A stretch of 64,000 nucleotides of DNA, from positions 496,001 through 560,000 of the forward strand of contig NZ_CP015029.1 in the NCBI RefSeq assembly GCF_011455495.1, in the 5' to 3' direction. Under the pieces are notes generated by a model. It worked only from the letters and a program-made list of their open reading frames with translations, ran no database searches and had not been told where the DNA came from. Shown in pieces: positions 22,708 through 33,300 of this stretch. Positions within the stretch are counted from its first letter, which is position 1, and the number at the start of each line of letters is the position of its first letter. The stretch comes from Frederiksenia canicola (lineage in GTDB: Bacteria > Pseudomonadota > Gammaproteobacteria > Enterobacterales > Pasteurellaceae). The position numbers and the translations under genes are program-made.

Positions 22708-23298
22708 ATGTTGAATCAACCAACCACGCAGCTTGAACATATTTCACCGCAACAACTTGAAGAAATCCGTTGCCAAATGGTGAAATTTGCCATGTTGCAA
22801 CTGAAAGATCCCGATTTAGCCGAAGACGTTGTGCAAGATGCTTTACTGAACGCATTCAAAAATGCACATGCCTTTAAAGGGAAATCGGCGTTAAAAACCT
22901 GGATTTTTGCGATTTTGAAAAATAAGATTATTGATTTAATTCACTATCGCAAACGTACCGTGACAGTTTCTGAGATCTGCGATGCGGAAGAGGAACCGAA
23001 TAATTTCTTTGACGAGCGTGGTCATTGGGACTTGAATTATTTTGAGCCTAATGAATGGTCAAATGTGCAAAGTACAACCTATAAACAAGAGTTCTGGGTG
23101 ATTTTTGAAACTTGCCTTGAGCATTTGCCTGCTCAACAAGCACGCGTCTTTATGATGCGAGAGTATCTTGAAATGGCAAGTGAAGAAATCTGCCAAGAAT
23201 GTGAGATTTCTACGTCAAATTTACATGTTATTCTTTATCGAGCAAGGCTTCAGTTAAATGCCTGCTTATCCAAAAATTGGTTTGGAGCAAAAAAATGA
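22708..23298 (+). CDS. ECF-type RNA polymerase sigma factor
   Basis: 196 residues. Region 2 is residues about 22-90 ([46 protein letters not shown]). Region 4 is residues about 130-190 ([47 protein letters not shown]). No region 3 is present, as in ECF factors. It resembles the factor of Haemophilus influenzae called RpoE2 and the Neisseria SigE that control methionine sulfoxide reductases. It overlaps the anti-sigma gene by 4 nt (ATGA) and is divergent from msrPQ. A regulon of hypochlorite or oxidative envelope stress is inferred. Confidence 0.88.
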   Translation: MLNQPTTQLEHISPQQLEEIRCQMVKFAMLQLKDPDLAEDVVQDALLNAFKNAHAFKGKSALKTWIFAILKNKIIDLIHYRKRTVTVSEICDAEEEPNNFFDERGHWDLNYFEPNEWSNVQSTTYKQEFWVIFETCLEHLPAQQARVFMMREYLEMASEEICQECEISTSNLHVILYRARLQLNACLSKNWFGAKK

Positions 23299-23489
23299 CA
23301 ACTACAAAAAAACACAAATGCAAAGACATCACCGAACTTATTTCCCTGCAACAAGAACAGCCTTTGGCGTTTAAGCAAAAGCTGGCAATGCAAGTCCATT
23401 TAATGATTTGCCCTTATTGCCGTGCATTTAGACGCAATAACGAACAAATGCGAAAACTGATGCAACAATTTAAGGAGAAGAGCGAGTAA
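23295..23489 (+). CDS. Small zinc-binding anti-sigma factor
   Basis: 64 residues from the ATG at 23295, which overlaps the sigma stop. The motif H-x3-C-x2-C (HLMICPYC, near residue 40) is the zinc-binding core of ZAS-type anti-sigma factors, and there is no membrane segment. By size and position it resembles the Neisseria MseR anti-sigma factor. It probably holds the upstream sigma factor inactive until thiols are oxidised. Confidence 0.82.
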   Translation: MTTTKKHKCKDITELISLQQEQPLAFKQKLAMQVHLMICPYCRAFRRNNEQMRKLMQQFKEKSE

Positions 23490-23610
23490 CAAGCGGTCTG
23501 ATCCGAGCGATTTTTTGCAAAAACGTTAACAGATTGTGGGTGTTAAGGTATGTTGCAACCGTTTTCTCAATCTGACTGTCTGTTCTTCTCATGTTGAACT
23601 TGGAGTATAT

Positions 23611-23721
23611 ATGAAAAAATTCATTTTACTTGCCCTTGTGGCAAGTTTTGCCTTAACCGCTTGCGGCGTGAAAGGTCCACTTTATTTTCCAGAAAAGGCG
23701 GAGCAACAAGCACCACACTGA
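23611..23721 (+). CDS. lptM: LptM (YifL)-like small outer-membrane lipoprotein
   Basis: 36 residues. The ATG at 23611 is chosen over an upstream in-frame start because the protein then begins MKKFILLALVASFALTAC with a proper lipobox (LTAC). The conserved GVKGPLYFP follows. In enterobacteria LptM helps the LPS translocon LptDE mature. It precedes lysA, the usual Pasteurellaceae arrangement. Confidence 0.9.
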   Translation: MKKFILLALVASFALTACGVKGPLYFPEKAEQQAPH

Positions 23722-23800
23722 GCATTTGCAAAAAATCGCTTGGATCTAACCGCTTGTAATGCTCCGACATGTTTACCCTAAATTTTAAAACGCAAACACA

Positions 23801-25054
23801 ATGGATCATTTTAACTATAAAAATCAGCAACTTTTCGCAGAAGATGTGGCGGTTGCCGACATCATCGCACAGCACGGTACTCCAGCCTATATTTACTCAC
23901 GTGCTACCCTCGAACGCCACTGGCACGCATTCAACAACGCCTTTGGCGACCACCCACATTTGATCTGCTTTGCGGTGAAATCCAACTCAAATATTGCCCT
24001 ATTAAACGTGATGGCAAGACTCGGATCGGGGTTTGACATCGTTTCTCAAGGGGAGTTAGAACGAGTGATTGCCGCAGGCGGTGAGCCATCTAAAGTGGTT
24101 TTTTCGGGCGTGGCAAAATCTCATGCAGAAATCGCACGGGCGTTGGAAGTTGGCATTCACTGCTTCAATGTAGAGTCGCTGTCGGAGCTGAAACGGATCA
24201 ATCACGTGGCGGGGGAAATGGATAAAGTCGCCCCGATTTCACTGCGAGTCAATCCTGACGTGGACGCCCATACCCACCCGTACATTTCCACGGGGCTGAA
24301 AGAGAACAAATTCGGCGTGAGTGTCAGCCAAGCCCGTGAAGTTTATCGCTTCGCTAAAACCTTGCCAAATGTGAAAATTGTAGGAATGGATTGCCATATC
24401 GGTTCACAACTGACCGAATTACAGCCGTTTTTAGATGCCACAGACCGTTTAATCGTGCTAATGGAGCAACTCAAACAGGACGGTATTGAGCTGCATCATC
24501 TCGATCTTGGCGGCGGCTTGGGGGTGCCATATACCTCTGAAACTCCACCGCATCCAACGGAATATACGGCAGCCCTGCTCGCAAAATTGCGTGATTATCC
24601 AGAGCTAGAAATTATCTTAGAACCTGGGCGGGCAATCACGGCTAATGCAGGCATTTTGGTGACTAAAGTGGAATATCTCAAACAGAACGAAGACCGCAAT
24701 TTTGCGATTGTCGATACGGGAATGAACGATATGATCCGCCCTGCGTTGTACGAAGCCTACATGCGAATTATTGAAGTAGATCAGTCAATTAGCCGTGAAA
24801 AAGCTGTTTACGATGTGGTTGGTCCGATTTGTGAAACTTCGGATTTCCTCGGCAAACAGCGAGAGTTGGCGATTGCTGAAGGGGATTTGATCGCCATGCG
24901 TTCAGCTGGGGCTTACGGTGCCACCATGTCGTCCACCTACAACTCCCGCCCACAGGCTGCTGAAATTATGGTTGATGGCTCACAGTTCCATCTGATCAAA
25001 CAGCGGGCTACTTTTGCGGATTTGTGGCGATTGGAAAAATTATTGCCGGCGTAG
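23801..25054 (+). CDS. lysA: Diaminopimelate decarboxylase
   Basis: 417 residues, typical length. PLP-binding Lys in CFAVKSNSN (near residue 59), the phosphate loop LDLGGGLGV (near residue 240), EPGRAI (near residue 277) and catalytic Cys in GPICETSDF (near residue 345) are all present. It makes L-lysine from meso-diaminopimelate. An uptake signal lies in the 79-bp gap after lptM. Confidence 0.96.
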   Translation: MDHFNYKNQQLFAEDVAVADIIAQHGTPAYIYSRATLERHWHAFNNAFGDHPHLICFAVKSNSNIALLNVMARLGSGFDIVSQGELERVIAAGGEPSKVVFSGVAKSHAEIARALEVGIHCFNVESLSELKRINHVAGEMDKVAPISLRVNPDVDAHTHPYISTGLKENKFGVSVSQAREVYRFAKTLPNVKIVGMDCHIGSQLTELQPFLDATDRLIVLMEQLKQDGIELHHLDLGGGLGVPYTSETPPHPTEYTAALLAKLRDYPELEIILEPGRAITANAGILVTKVEYLKQNEDRNFAIVDTGMNDMIRPALYEAYMRIIEVDQSISREKAVYDVVGPICETSDFLGKQRELAIAEGDLIAMRSAGAYGATMSSTYNSRPQAAEIMVDGSQFHLIKQRATFADLWRLEKLLPA

Positions 25055-25190
25055 TCTGCAAACGCTCAGTGAGATGTGGCTCGTCTAGGTTATTTAGTTC
25101 GGTTTAATTGTTATTTAAAATGCCCTAAATACCCCTAGCAGAAAAAGCCGATTAGAATAGCGGGAAGTTAAATTTATTCAGGAGTACAGT

Positions 25191-25376
25191 ATGAAAAAAC
25201 TTCCCGCTCTTTTCGTTGGGCATGGTAATCCCATGAATGCTCTGGATCCGTATAATATTTTCAACCAAGGTTTTGAGCAGATTACCAGCACTTTTGACAA
25301 ACCAAAGCTGATTTTGTGTATTTCAGCACATTGGTACAGTAGCAAATTACAAGTAACAAGTGGTCAGACTCGGTGA
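25191..25376 (+). pseudogene. Truncated YgiD/LigB-type aromatic-ring dioxygenase
   Basis: 61 residues matching only the N-terminus of the YgiD (DOPA 4,5-dioxygenase-like) family: LPALFVGHGNPMNALD with the metal-ligand His, then LILCISAHWYSS. The family is normally about 260 residues, so three quarters is missing. The homology stops exactly where a facing pair of uptake signals begins (25356-25413), and mutY follows at once. The fragment lacks the remaining metal ligands and should not be active. Confidence 0.8.
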
Positions 25377-25413
25377 ATTTTTTGCAAATTTCTTCCGAAA
25401 ACTGACCGCTTGC
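25356..25413. repeat. Inverted uptake-signal pair at the dioxygenase truncation point
   Basis: ACAAGTGGTCAGA (degenerate core) faces ACCGCTTGC with TTTTTTGCAAATTT between. It lies across the breakpoint of the dioxygenase fragment. Confidence 0.65.
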
Positions 25414-25466
25414 AGTAGTATGAGCCACTTTCTGACATACTCAACTATGCTTTGATTTTAGCCCTT

Positions 25467-26603
25467 ATGACAACCAGCAAATCGCCTTTTCCGTTGGCTC
25501 AAGCAAATGTGAATGACCCCTTCGCAAGCAGTGTGCTAGCGTGGTTCGAACAATACGGCCGTAAACACCTACCATGGCAACAACACAAAACGCTTTATGG
25601 TGTATGGCTATCCGAAGTGATGTTGCAACAAACACAAGTCACAACCGTTATTCCCTATTTTGAACGTTTTATCCAACGTTTCCCCACCATTGCCGATCTC
25701 GCCAATGCTTCAATTGATGAAGTATTACACCTGTGGACGGGCTTGGGCTATTACGCACGAGCGAGAAATTTACATAAAGCCGCTCAAACAGTGAGAGATG
25801 AATTTGGCGGGCAATTTCCAACCAATTTTGAGGATGTGTTAGGACTAACGGGTGTTGGACGAAGTACCGCAGGCGCAATTTTATCATCGGTACTGAATGC
25901 GCCTTATCCGATTCTAGATGGTAATGTAAAACGGGTGCTTTCTCGCTATTTCGCTGTGGAAGGTTGGTCGGGAGAAAAAGCGGTTGAAAATAAATTATGG
26001 GATCTCACCGCTTGCGTCACGCCCACAGATCAAGTAGCGGATTTCAATCAAGCGATGATGGATCTGGGGGCGATGGTGTGTGTTCGCACTAAACCTAAAT
26101 GTACCATTTGCCCACTTTCTAAGCAGTGTGAAGCGAACCGACTACAAGCATGGATGCAATTTCCAGCCAAAAAACCAAAGAAAACCTTGCCGGAACGAAC
26201 AAGCTATTTTTTGGTCTTAAAGCAAGGCTCGTACGTTTTACTTGAAAAACGAGACGCAAAAGGCATTTGGGGAGGATTGTTTGCTTTTCCACAATTTGAC
26301 GATTTAGAGACACTCAAGCGGTCACTTCCAACGGAAAATTTGCAAATTTTGCCGTTAATTGCTTTTCGTCATACATTCAGCCATTTTCATTTAAACATTA
26401 TCCCGATTTTGGTTGAAATTCCGGTTACTCAAGTCGCAGAAAAGCACGGAAATGATATGCCGTCAGTATCTTCTAAAGCGGAATATTGGTATGATTTGCA
26501 GCAACCGCATGAAATTGGTTTGGCAACCCCCGTCAAACGCATTTTAGATGAATTAACTCTTACAGAAACAGGATTTAACCATGGCACGAACCATCTTTTG
26601 TGA
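25467..26603 (+). CDS. mutY: Adenine DNA glycosylase MutY
   Basis: 378 residues from ATG 25467; a start 15 bp upstream is possible. [16 protein letters not shown] carries the catalytic Glu, [12 protein letters not shown] the catalytic Asp, and C-x6-C-x2-C-x5-C ([17 protein letters not shown]) the iron-sulfur cluster. A C-terminal NUDIX-like domain recognises 8-oxoG. It removes adenine paired with 8-oxoguanine. Two uptake signals lie inside, one encoding DLTACV. The last 23 bp overlap yggX. Confidence 0.96.
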   Translation: MTTSKSPFPLAQANVNDPFASSVLAWFEQYGRKHLPWQQHKTLYGVWLSEVMLQQTQVTTVIPYFERFIQRFPTIADLANASIDEVLHLWTGLGYYARARNLHKAAQTVRDEFGGQFPTNFEDVLGLTGVGRSTAGAILSSVLNAPYPILDGNVKRVLSRYFAVEGWSGEKAVENKLWDLTACVTPTDQVADFNQAMMDLGAMVCVRTKPKCTICPLSKQCEANRLQAWMQFPAKKPKKTLPERTSYFLVLKQGSYVLLEKRDAKGIWGGLFAFPQFDDLETLKRSLPTENLQILPLIAFRHTFSHFHLNIIPILVEIPVTQVAEKHGNDMPSVSSKAEYWYDLQQPHEIGLATPVKRILDELTLTETGFNHGTNHLL

Positions 26604-26856
26604 ATATTTAAAACAAGAAGCTGAAGGCTTAGATTTTCAACTTTATCCAGGGGAAATTGGCAAGCGTATTTTTGATTCAATCAGCAAACCAGCGTGGGCA
26701 GAGTGGATTAAAAAACAAACGATGCTTGTTAATGAAAAGAAACTCAATATGATGAACCCTGAACATCGTAAGCAGCTTGAAACCGAGATGGTGAGTTTCT
26801 TATTTGAAGGCAAAGAGGTTCATATTGAAGGCTATGTACCTGTAGGCGAAAAATAA
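26581..26856 (+). CDS. yggX: YggX, oxidative-damage protection / Fe(II)-trafficking protein
   Basis: 91 residues starting [30 protein letters not shown], a near-invariant YggX N-terminus with the conserved Cys7. It is thought to protect iron-sulfur enzymes such as MutY from oxidation. It lies inside the mutY-yggX-mltC operon known from E. coli and overlaps both neighbours. Confidence 0.96.
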   Translation: MARTIFCEYLKQEAEGLDFQLYPGEIGKRIFDSISKPAWAEWIKKQTMLVNEKKLNMMNPEHRKQLETEMVSFLFEGKEVHIEGYVPVGEK

Positions 26857-27947
26857 TGAAAACACTTGCAAAGTACTTACCGCTGGCGGTGATTATTCCA
26901 TTGCTTGCATCTTGTGGTAGCACACCCAAAAAGACCAGCAAAGGGAAAGTTCGCCCTGATTACAGCAAAGATACGCTTGGGTTAGATATTCTGACAGGGC
27001 AATTTTCAAAGAATATTGACAAAATTTGGGGAGTGAATGAGCTGTTGCAGGCTACCCGTAAAGATTATGTCAAATATACTGACCAATATTACACCCGTAG
27101 CCACATCAGCTTTGAAGAAGGGCAAATTACCATTGAAACATTGGGTAATCAAAACCATTTACGTAATTCGATTATTCATACGCTATTGATGGGGTCAGAT
27201 GCCACAGGTATTGATTTATTCGCTTCGGGTGATGTGCCGATAAGCCATAATCCGTTTCTTGCTGGTCAGGTTGTCGATCAGTTTGGACGTTCCGTGACAA
27301 ATATTGCGATTGCTAACGATTTCGCAACGTACTTGCTCCAAAATAAACTGAAAACACGCCGTTTACAGAATGGACATACAGTCACTTATGTGTCTATTCC
27401 AATGATTGCAAATCACGTTGAAGTAAGGGCTAGACGTTACTTGCCAATGGTGCGTAAAGCAGCACGTCATTATGGAATCGAGGTGAGCTTAATTCTGGCG
27501 ATTATGGAAGTGGAGTCTGCATTTAACCCTTATGCAGTCAGCTATGCGAATGCGATTGGGTTAATGCAAGTGGTTCCACGCACAGCAGGGCGTGATATTT
27601 TTGCACGTAAAGGTTTTGGTGGACAGCCTGATCGCGATTATCTTTATGATCCAAGTAAAAATATTGATGCGGGCACGCTCTATTTGGCCATTTTACGTGA
27701 TGAATATTTAAATGGCATCACCAACCCCGTTTCTAAGCGTTATGCGATGATTTCGGCCTACAACAGTGGTGCTGGAGCTGTATTAAGAGTATTTGATAAT
27801 GATAAGTGGGCTGCAATGAATAGGATCAGCAATCTCCAACCTGACGCCGTTTATCGAATTTTGACGACGGCACATCCATCTGCACAAGCAAGAAATTACT
27901 TAGTCAAGGTGAATAAGGCTCAGAAAAAATACCTAAATGTACGATAA
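26856..27947 (+). CDS. mltC: Membrane-bound lytic murein transglycosylase C
   Basis: 363 residues. Lipoprotein signal with lipobox LLASCGS (Cys20), MltC-specific N-terminal domain (residues about 45-190), then the SLT domain with catalytic Glu in [15 protein letters not shown] (near residue 217), [11 protein letters not shown] and AYNSGAGAV. It cuts peptidoglycan glycan strands to 1,6-anhydro ends at the outer membrane. The start overlaps the yggX stop by 1 nt. Confidence 0.95.
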   Translation: MKTLAKYLPLAVIIPLLASCGSTPKKTSKGKVRPDYSKDTLGLDILTGQFSKNIDKIWGVNELLQATRKDYVKYTDQYYTRSHISFEEGQITIETLGNQNHLRNSIIHTLLMGSDATGIDLFASGDVPISHNPFLAGQVVDQFGRSVTNIAIANDFATYLLQNKLKTRRLQNGHTVTYVSIPMIANHVEVRARRYLPMVRKAARHYGIEVSLILAIMEVESAFNPYAVSYANAIGLMQVVPRTAGRDIFARKGFGGQPDRDYLYDPSKNIDAGTLYLAILRDEYLNGITNPVSKRYAMISAYNSGAGAVLRVFDNDKWAAMNRISNLQPDAVYRILTTAHPSAQARNYLVKVNKAQKKYLNVR

Positions 27948-28022
27948 AAAGTTGATTTTTAAGCGGTTTGGGTAAAAATAAAACGTTTAGACGGATTTTT
28001 TTAACTTTTTGAAAAAAAGTGT

Positions 28023-28051
28023 TTGACGAGGTGGGCGGAAATACGCATAAT
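28023..28051 (+). promoter_or_regulatory. Promoter of the tRNA-Phe/tRNA-Asn unit
   Basis: TTGACG (28023-28028), 17-bp spacer, CATAAT (28046-28051), then a GC-rich GCACCCCGC discriminator typical of stable-RNA promoters. It starts about 20 bp before tRNA-Phe. Confidence 0.8.
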
Positions 28052-28072
28052 GCACCCCGCAAACGACGAGAT

Positions 28073-28148
28073 GCCTCGATAGCTCAGTCGGTAGAGCAGG
28101 GGATTGAAAATCCCCGTGTCGGTGGTTCGATTCCGCCTCGAGGCACCA
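28073..28148 (+). tRNA. pheT: tRNA-Phe (GAA)
   Basis: 76-nt cloverleaf: acceptor GCCTCGA/TCGAGGC, anticodon loop TTGAAAA (GAA), T-loop TTCGATT and encoded CCA. From position 28096 onward it is part of a 184-bp sequence repeated at the far end of the CDI island, so the gene appears to be the target site. Confidence 0.97.
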
Positions 28149-28279
28149 CTTTCTTGCAAAGTAAAATTCCTCCTTAGTTCAGTCGGTAGAACGGTGGACT
28201 GTTAATCCATATGTCGCAGGTTCGAGTCCCGCAGGAGGAGCCATATTATGAAGCCCTGATGAGTAATCATCAGGGTTTT
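28096..28279 (+). repeat. Left 184-bp direct repeat (island boundary)
   Basis: Identical by eye to 51076-51259. It contains the 3' 53 nt of tRNA-Phe, the spacer, the whole of tRNA-Asn and the following terminator stem. The flanking bases differ on both sides, so the limits are sharp. Confidence 0.93.
28168..28243 (+). tRNA. asnT: tRNA-Asn (GTT), copy 1
   Basis: 76 nt: acceptor TCCTCCT, anticodon loop CTGTTAA (GTT), T-loop TTCGAGT and encoded CCA. It follows tRNA-Phe by 19 bp and is expressed from the same promoter. Confidence 0.97.
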
Positions 28280-28281
28280 TT
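28254..28281 (+). terminator. Terminator after tRNA-Asn copy 1
   Basis: CCCTGATGA-GTAA-TCATCAGGG followed by TTTTTT, 10 bp after tRNA-Asn. In the right-hand copy the T-run is cut to TTTT. Confidence 0.92.
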
Positions 28282-28473
28282 CGTTTATTGCTTATTCTGT
28301 TGCAAAAGGGGGTCCAGCTAATCTAAAGATTGCTTTCTTCGCAGTCCTTAAGTCTGACCTTATGCTATGTGGTAATAGTTCTTTAGTCAATTTTTTTGGG
28401 GGTAATTTTAGATTTAAAATGATTTTCTTAAAAATAAACGAATTTTAATTTCTGTTTGCTTTAGTACTATCTA

Positions 28474-28512
28474 TTTACAAAACAAGGGTGTTTTCTATAC
28501 ACTATCAGTGTA
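28474..28512 (+). promoter_or_regulatory. Candidate cdiBA promoter with overlapping palindrome
   Basis: TTTACA (28474-28479) and TATACA (28496-28501), spaced 16 bp, form a plausible promoter. The -10 region is overlapped by the perfect palindrome TACACT-ATC-AGTGTA (28498-28512), 22 bp before the cdiB start. A repressor bound there would block transcription. The remaining 28280-28473 shows no gene. Confidence 0.45.
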
Positions 28513-28534
28513 CTAAATTCTTTTTTATTGAATA

Positions 28535-30292
28535 ATGAAATATTGTCAACGTTTCACATTGAGTACTTTATTTTCAATGCTCTCAGTTACTGTAAGTGCT
28601 AATCTACAGCAAGATGCGCTTTCTCGCTTAAACCAACTTGATGCCACTCAACAACAGCGTCAAGTACAACAACAGCAAGCACAGGCGTCGCAGTTTCAGT
28701 CTGCTGCGGAGGTGCGTGTTGAGGTGGATTCACAAGAGAACTTAACGCTCTCTAACTTCGAGATGCCTTGTTACCCTATCCACCGAATCTCTCTGATTGA
28801 TTACTCTCCTGATAATTCTCTCCAAACCAGCCAATTCCAATGGGCATTTAACCAAGCTTCGAAAGACCTTAAACTCACTTTACCGCACTGTTTTGGTGGT
28901 GAGGGGATGGGGATTTTGATGAAGCAGGTACAAAACCGTATTATCGAGAAAGGGTATGTTACCACTCGAGTGGTGGTACAAGAGCAGGATTTGCGTTCAG
29001 GGGATTTGGTGCTGACGGTGATTTTGGGTAAGGTGGGTAATACCATTGTGGCAGACAGCAGTGAAGTGCCACGTTTTACTCGTTTTCAAAGCTGGAATGG
29101 CTTCACCTTTACGAAAGGGGATTTATTGAATGTGCGAGAGATTGAACAATCCTTGGAAAATCTCAAACGTGTCCCGACGGTGGAAGCCAATATTGAAATT
29201 CTCCCTAGTGAAAATGCAGAGAATGTGGGGGAGAGTGATTTAAAAGTCAGTTATACCCAATCGTTGCCCTTTCGTTTTAACGTGAGTTTAGATGATTCAG
29301 GTTCACGCTCAACGGGTAAATTGCAGGGTTCGGGGACGTTTTCCTTTGATAATCTCTTTTCTGCCAACGACCTGTTTTATACCTCTTTTACACACAGCAT
29401 AAAAAGTGGCGAAGATGAGGATGGCAGTCGTGCCAGTAAAAATCTGACGTTCTACTATTCCATTCCGTTCGGCTATTGGACATTTTCCGCTTCACAGCAC
29501 TACAGCCGTTATCACCAAGCGGTGTTTGGGGCGTTTAATCAGACCTATAAATACGCTGGCGAGAGCAATAACTCCAAACTCTCGCTTTCCTATTTGCTTT
29601 ACCGTGATGCAGTACGCAAAACCACCCTTTCCAGCGGCTTCTGGTCACGTCAGTCCAAGAACTTTATTGATAACACGGAAGTGGAAGTACAGCGCCGCCG
29701 AATGGCAGGGTGGGAAGCGGGCATTTCTCACAAAGAGTACCTTGGCAATGCCACTTTGGCACTGGATGTGCACTTTAAACGCGGTACAGGCGTGCGTGGC
29801 TCGCTTGCCGCACCAGAGGAGCAATGGAATGAAGGTACCTCTCGCCCGAAAATCATCACAGCCGCCATTTCACTAACTAAACCTTTTTCCGTCGGTACAC
29901 AGCCGTGGCAGTGGCAAAGTGATTGGAGCGCACAATGGAACAAAACCCCGCTGATTGCCCAAGACCGCTTTAGCATCGGTGGGCGTCATACGGTGCGTGG
30001 TTTTGATGGCGAAGTCTCTCTGTCAGGTGAGCGTGGTTGGTTATGGCGTAATGAGTTTGCTTGGAATGTGAATAGTAAGGGGCATCAACTCTACTGGGCA
30101 CTAGATGGTGGTCGGGTATCGAAATTGTCTAGCTTTCAGCTTGGGCAGCATTTGATGGGGACAGCCTTAGGTCTAAAAGGGGATTGGAAAGGTGTTTACT
30201 ACGATGTTTTTGTTGGTAGACCAATTCGAAAACCAGAAGGGTTCCGTACCTCAGATGCGGTGGCGGGTTTTAATCTCGGCTATCGTTTTTAA
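28535..30292 (+). CDS. cdiB: CdiB/FhaC-type outer-membrane two-partner transporter
   Basis: 585 residues. Signal peptide (cleavage near VSA-N, residue 22), a Gln-rich N-terminal helix (residues 25-60), two POTRA domains (about 75-230, with ISLIDYSPDN and SLENLKRVPTVEANIEILP) and a 16-strand-type barrel. The barrel carries the family motifs GGRHTVRGFDGE (near 495) and GERGW, and ends in FNLGYRF. It exports the CdiA/FhaB protein encoded 72 bp downstream. No strong Shine-Dalgarno sequence is seen before the ATG. In Pasteurellaceae such genes are also named fhaC or hecB; the VENN-type partner favours a CDI role. Confidence 0.93.
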   Translation: MKYCQRFTLSTLFSMLSVTVSANLQQDALSRLNQLDATQQQRQVQQQQAQASQFQSAAEVRVEVDSQENLTLSNFEMPCYPIHRISLIDYSPDNSLQTSQFQWAFNQASKDLKLTLPHCFGGEGMGILMKQVQNRIIEKGYVTTRVVVQEQDLRSGDLVLTVILGKVGNTIVADSSEVPRFTRFQSWNGFTFTKGDLLNVREIEQSLENLKRVPTVEANIEILPSENAENVGESDLKVSYTQSLPFRFNVSLDDSGSRSTGKLQGSGTFSFDNLFSANDLFYTSFTHSIKSGEDEDGSRASKNLTFYYSIPFGYWTFSASQHYSRYHQAVFGAFNQTYKYAGESNNSKLSLSYLLYRDAVRKTTLSSGFWSRQSKNFIDNTEVEVQRRRMAGWEAGISHKEYLGNATLALDVHFKRGTGVRGSLAAPEEQWNEGTSRPKIITAAISLTKPFSVGTQPWQWQSDWSAQWNKTPLIAQDRFSIGGRHTVRGFDGEVSLSGERGWLWRNEFAWNVNSKGHQLYWALDGGRVSKLSSFQLGQHLMGTALGLKGDWKGVYYDVFVGRPIRKPEGFRTSDAVAGFNLGYRF

Positions 30293-30364
30293 TTTTCAAT
30301 GTAAGCGAGCATGTCGGCTCGCTTTTGTCGTTTAGTTAACGGATTTTTTAATAGGGTTATCGTA

Positions 30365-33300
30365 ATGAATAAGAAGTGTTTCCGTGTGATTTTCAGCAAA
30401 ACGTTGCAGTGTTTGGTTGTGACCTCTGAGTTGGCGAAAGCAGAAGGCAAGGCGAAAGAGTCGAATAGTTTTTCCGATTTGCAAATTTTTGCCCGTATCC
30501 GACCGCTTGTATTCAGTCTGTTTTGTGCCTTGGGGCTCGTCAGCACGCCAACACTGGCGGAAACCTTGATTATTCAAGCGGACAAATCTGCCCCGAAATA
30601 CCAGCAACCGATTATTTTGCAAACGGCAAACGGGTTGCCGCAGGTGAATATTCAAACCCCGAACGACAAAGGGTTATCCCATAATAAATATTCCAAATTT
30701 GATGTGGATACCAAAGGGGCGATTCTCAACAACAGCCGCACCAATGTACAAACCCAACAAGCAGGCTGGGTGCAGGGCAACCCGTATTTAGCCAAAGGCG
30801 AAGCAAAAGTTATCCTCAATGAAGTCAACTCCAATGACCCGAGTTTACTTAAAGGTTATGTGGAAGTCGCCGGTAAAAAGGCGGGTGTGATTATCGCCAA
30901 TCCGTCGGGTATTCACTGCCAAGGTTGTGGCATTATCAACTCCGACCGCGCGACCTTCACTACGGGTAAGCCTCACATTCAAAATGGCAACTTAGAAAGC
31001 TTTGTGGTGGAAAAAGGCAAAGTTAGCATCGATGGCAAGGGTTTAGATAACAGTCGCGTGGACTATACTGAAATCCTTGCCCGTGAAGTGCAAGCCAACG
31101 CAGGCGTGTGGTCGAAGAAAGAAACTAAGGTCATCACAGGGAAAAACACTCTCAAGCGGTCAGATTCGGCAAAAGATTTGCAAATTATTCACAGCAACCA
31201 ACCGCTTGCAGACGAAGCACAACCACAATTTGCTGTCGATGTCGGTGAATTAGGCGGCATGTACTCGGGCAAAATCCACTTAATCGGCACCGAACAAGGG
31301 GTTGGGGTGCGTAATGCAGGGCATATTGGGGCAAGTGGCGAGACGCTCACCATCGACAGCAAAGGGCGGATTATCAACACGGGCACGCTCAATGCCAACC
31401 AAGCAATAAACCTAACTGCGACCAAAGGCATTGCAAACACAGGCAAAATCGAAAACCGCCAGGGGGATATTCACCTCTCCACCAAGGCAGACATCAAACA
31501 AGACGGCTCCATTGTTGCACGCCAAGGGAATATTCACAAGCACGCTGATACCACTATCAGTCAGCAAGGTGAAACCGTGGCGAAAGGCGATGTGCGTTAT
31601 CAAGCCCAAACTATCAACGCCAGCCAAGATTCACTGATTGCGGCAGGTGTAACTATTCAAGACAATAACAATGGCGAAGTGCGCACCTTAGACACGCAAT
31701 CCGCACAGGGTAAATCTCTCCAAGTCAGTGCAACAGACCAAGCGACCTTGCAGGGCAAAAACATTGCCTCGGGCACCTTCAACCTGCATGCGGGTAGTGT
31801 GAATGTAAACCACAGCCAAAACAGTGCACATACGATTGTGGTTCAAGGTACGACAGGCAATATTGACGCCAATTCCGCCTTATTCACTGCCCAAGCGGAT
31901 TTACAGCTCAAAACTCCAAAAGCACTCTCTACCCAATCTAGCCACTTGACTGCGAATAACATCCACACCGAGCAGGCATCGTTGAATGCCCAAAACGCGA
32001 CATGGAAGCAGACAGGCACGGACGACTTCCACTTAAAAGGAAACGAACTTATCACCTCAGGGGGGGCATTTAGCACGCAGGGCGATTTTAAAGTAGAGGC
32101 CAACCAACTTGATAACGCACAGGGTACTCTCAGCAGTGCAAAATCATTGACTTTGAAGGTGGGGAAAACCCTCAACTCTGAAGGGGGGCAGTTACTAGCA
32201 GGGGAAGACCTGCATCTTACCACCTCCAATCTGAACAATGACGGCGGCTTGGTGTATGCGAAGCAGAATGTGGAGGTTGTTGCCACTGAATCTATCCATA
32301 ACCAAAACACAAATAGCGACAATAAAGGCATTGTTGCGGGAAAAGCCCTTCAACTGAGCACGACAACGTTAAGTAACCAACAAGGGCGTGTGGCGAGCGT
32401 TGAAGGTGCATCCATTACAACAAAAGGGCTGAATAATGATGGTGGGAAAATCGCAACGGATAGCCAGCTTGCCTTAAACGCAGTGGAGATCAGCAATAAT
32501 GTAGGAGCGGTATTAGCGGCTGACAAAGCAAACTTGGCATTTACCACTCTTTCCCAAAAGGCAGGGCGCATTGAATCTGTTCAGCTTGCGTTGACGGGGG
32601 ATGTGCTCGATTCAACCGAGCAAAGTCAGATCTTGGGTGAACAGGTGAATATCCACCTCAACGAGCGCTTTGCGCAACGTGATAGTCAATTAGCGGCCTC
32701 TGAATCATTATTACTAAAGAGCAAACATATCGACAACCAATCGAGCCGTATTCAAAGCCTGAATAAACTGGAGGTGAAGGCGAATGCTCTTCGCAATCAG
32801 AATGGTGTGATCTCGAGTGCGAAAGACGCGACATTCAATGTTGCCCAACGCCTCATGCAATTTGCAGGGAACATTGGGGCTGCACATCTCACCTTAAATG
32901 TTGGTGAGTTGCACAGTACGGCACAGAGTGTGATTTCAGGTGAGGATGTGTCACTCTCCTCACAGGGTCAGGTTAATAACCAACACAGTGAAATTTCCGC
33001 GAATAATCATCTCTCTATTCGCAGCCAAGCCGTAGATAATCAGCAAGGGTTGTTGTTAGCAGAACATGGCACACTGCAGCTTAATACCCATCAGCACAAG
33101 CTCAACAATCAAACTGGAAAAATCATTGCGGGCGATAGCTTACAACTTGAGACAGGTGAAATTGGTAATCAACAGGGCATTTTACAAGGCAAATCTAGCT
33201 TGCACATCGATAGTCACCAACAAGCACTTGATAACCATGAAGGCAAGGTACTCACGGAAGGTGTGCTTGATTTAACCATCGGACAACTCTTGAATATTCA

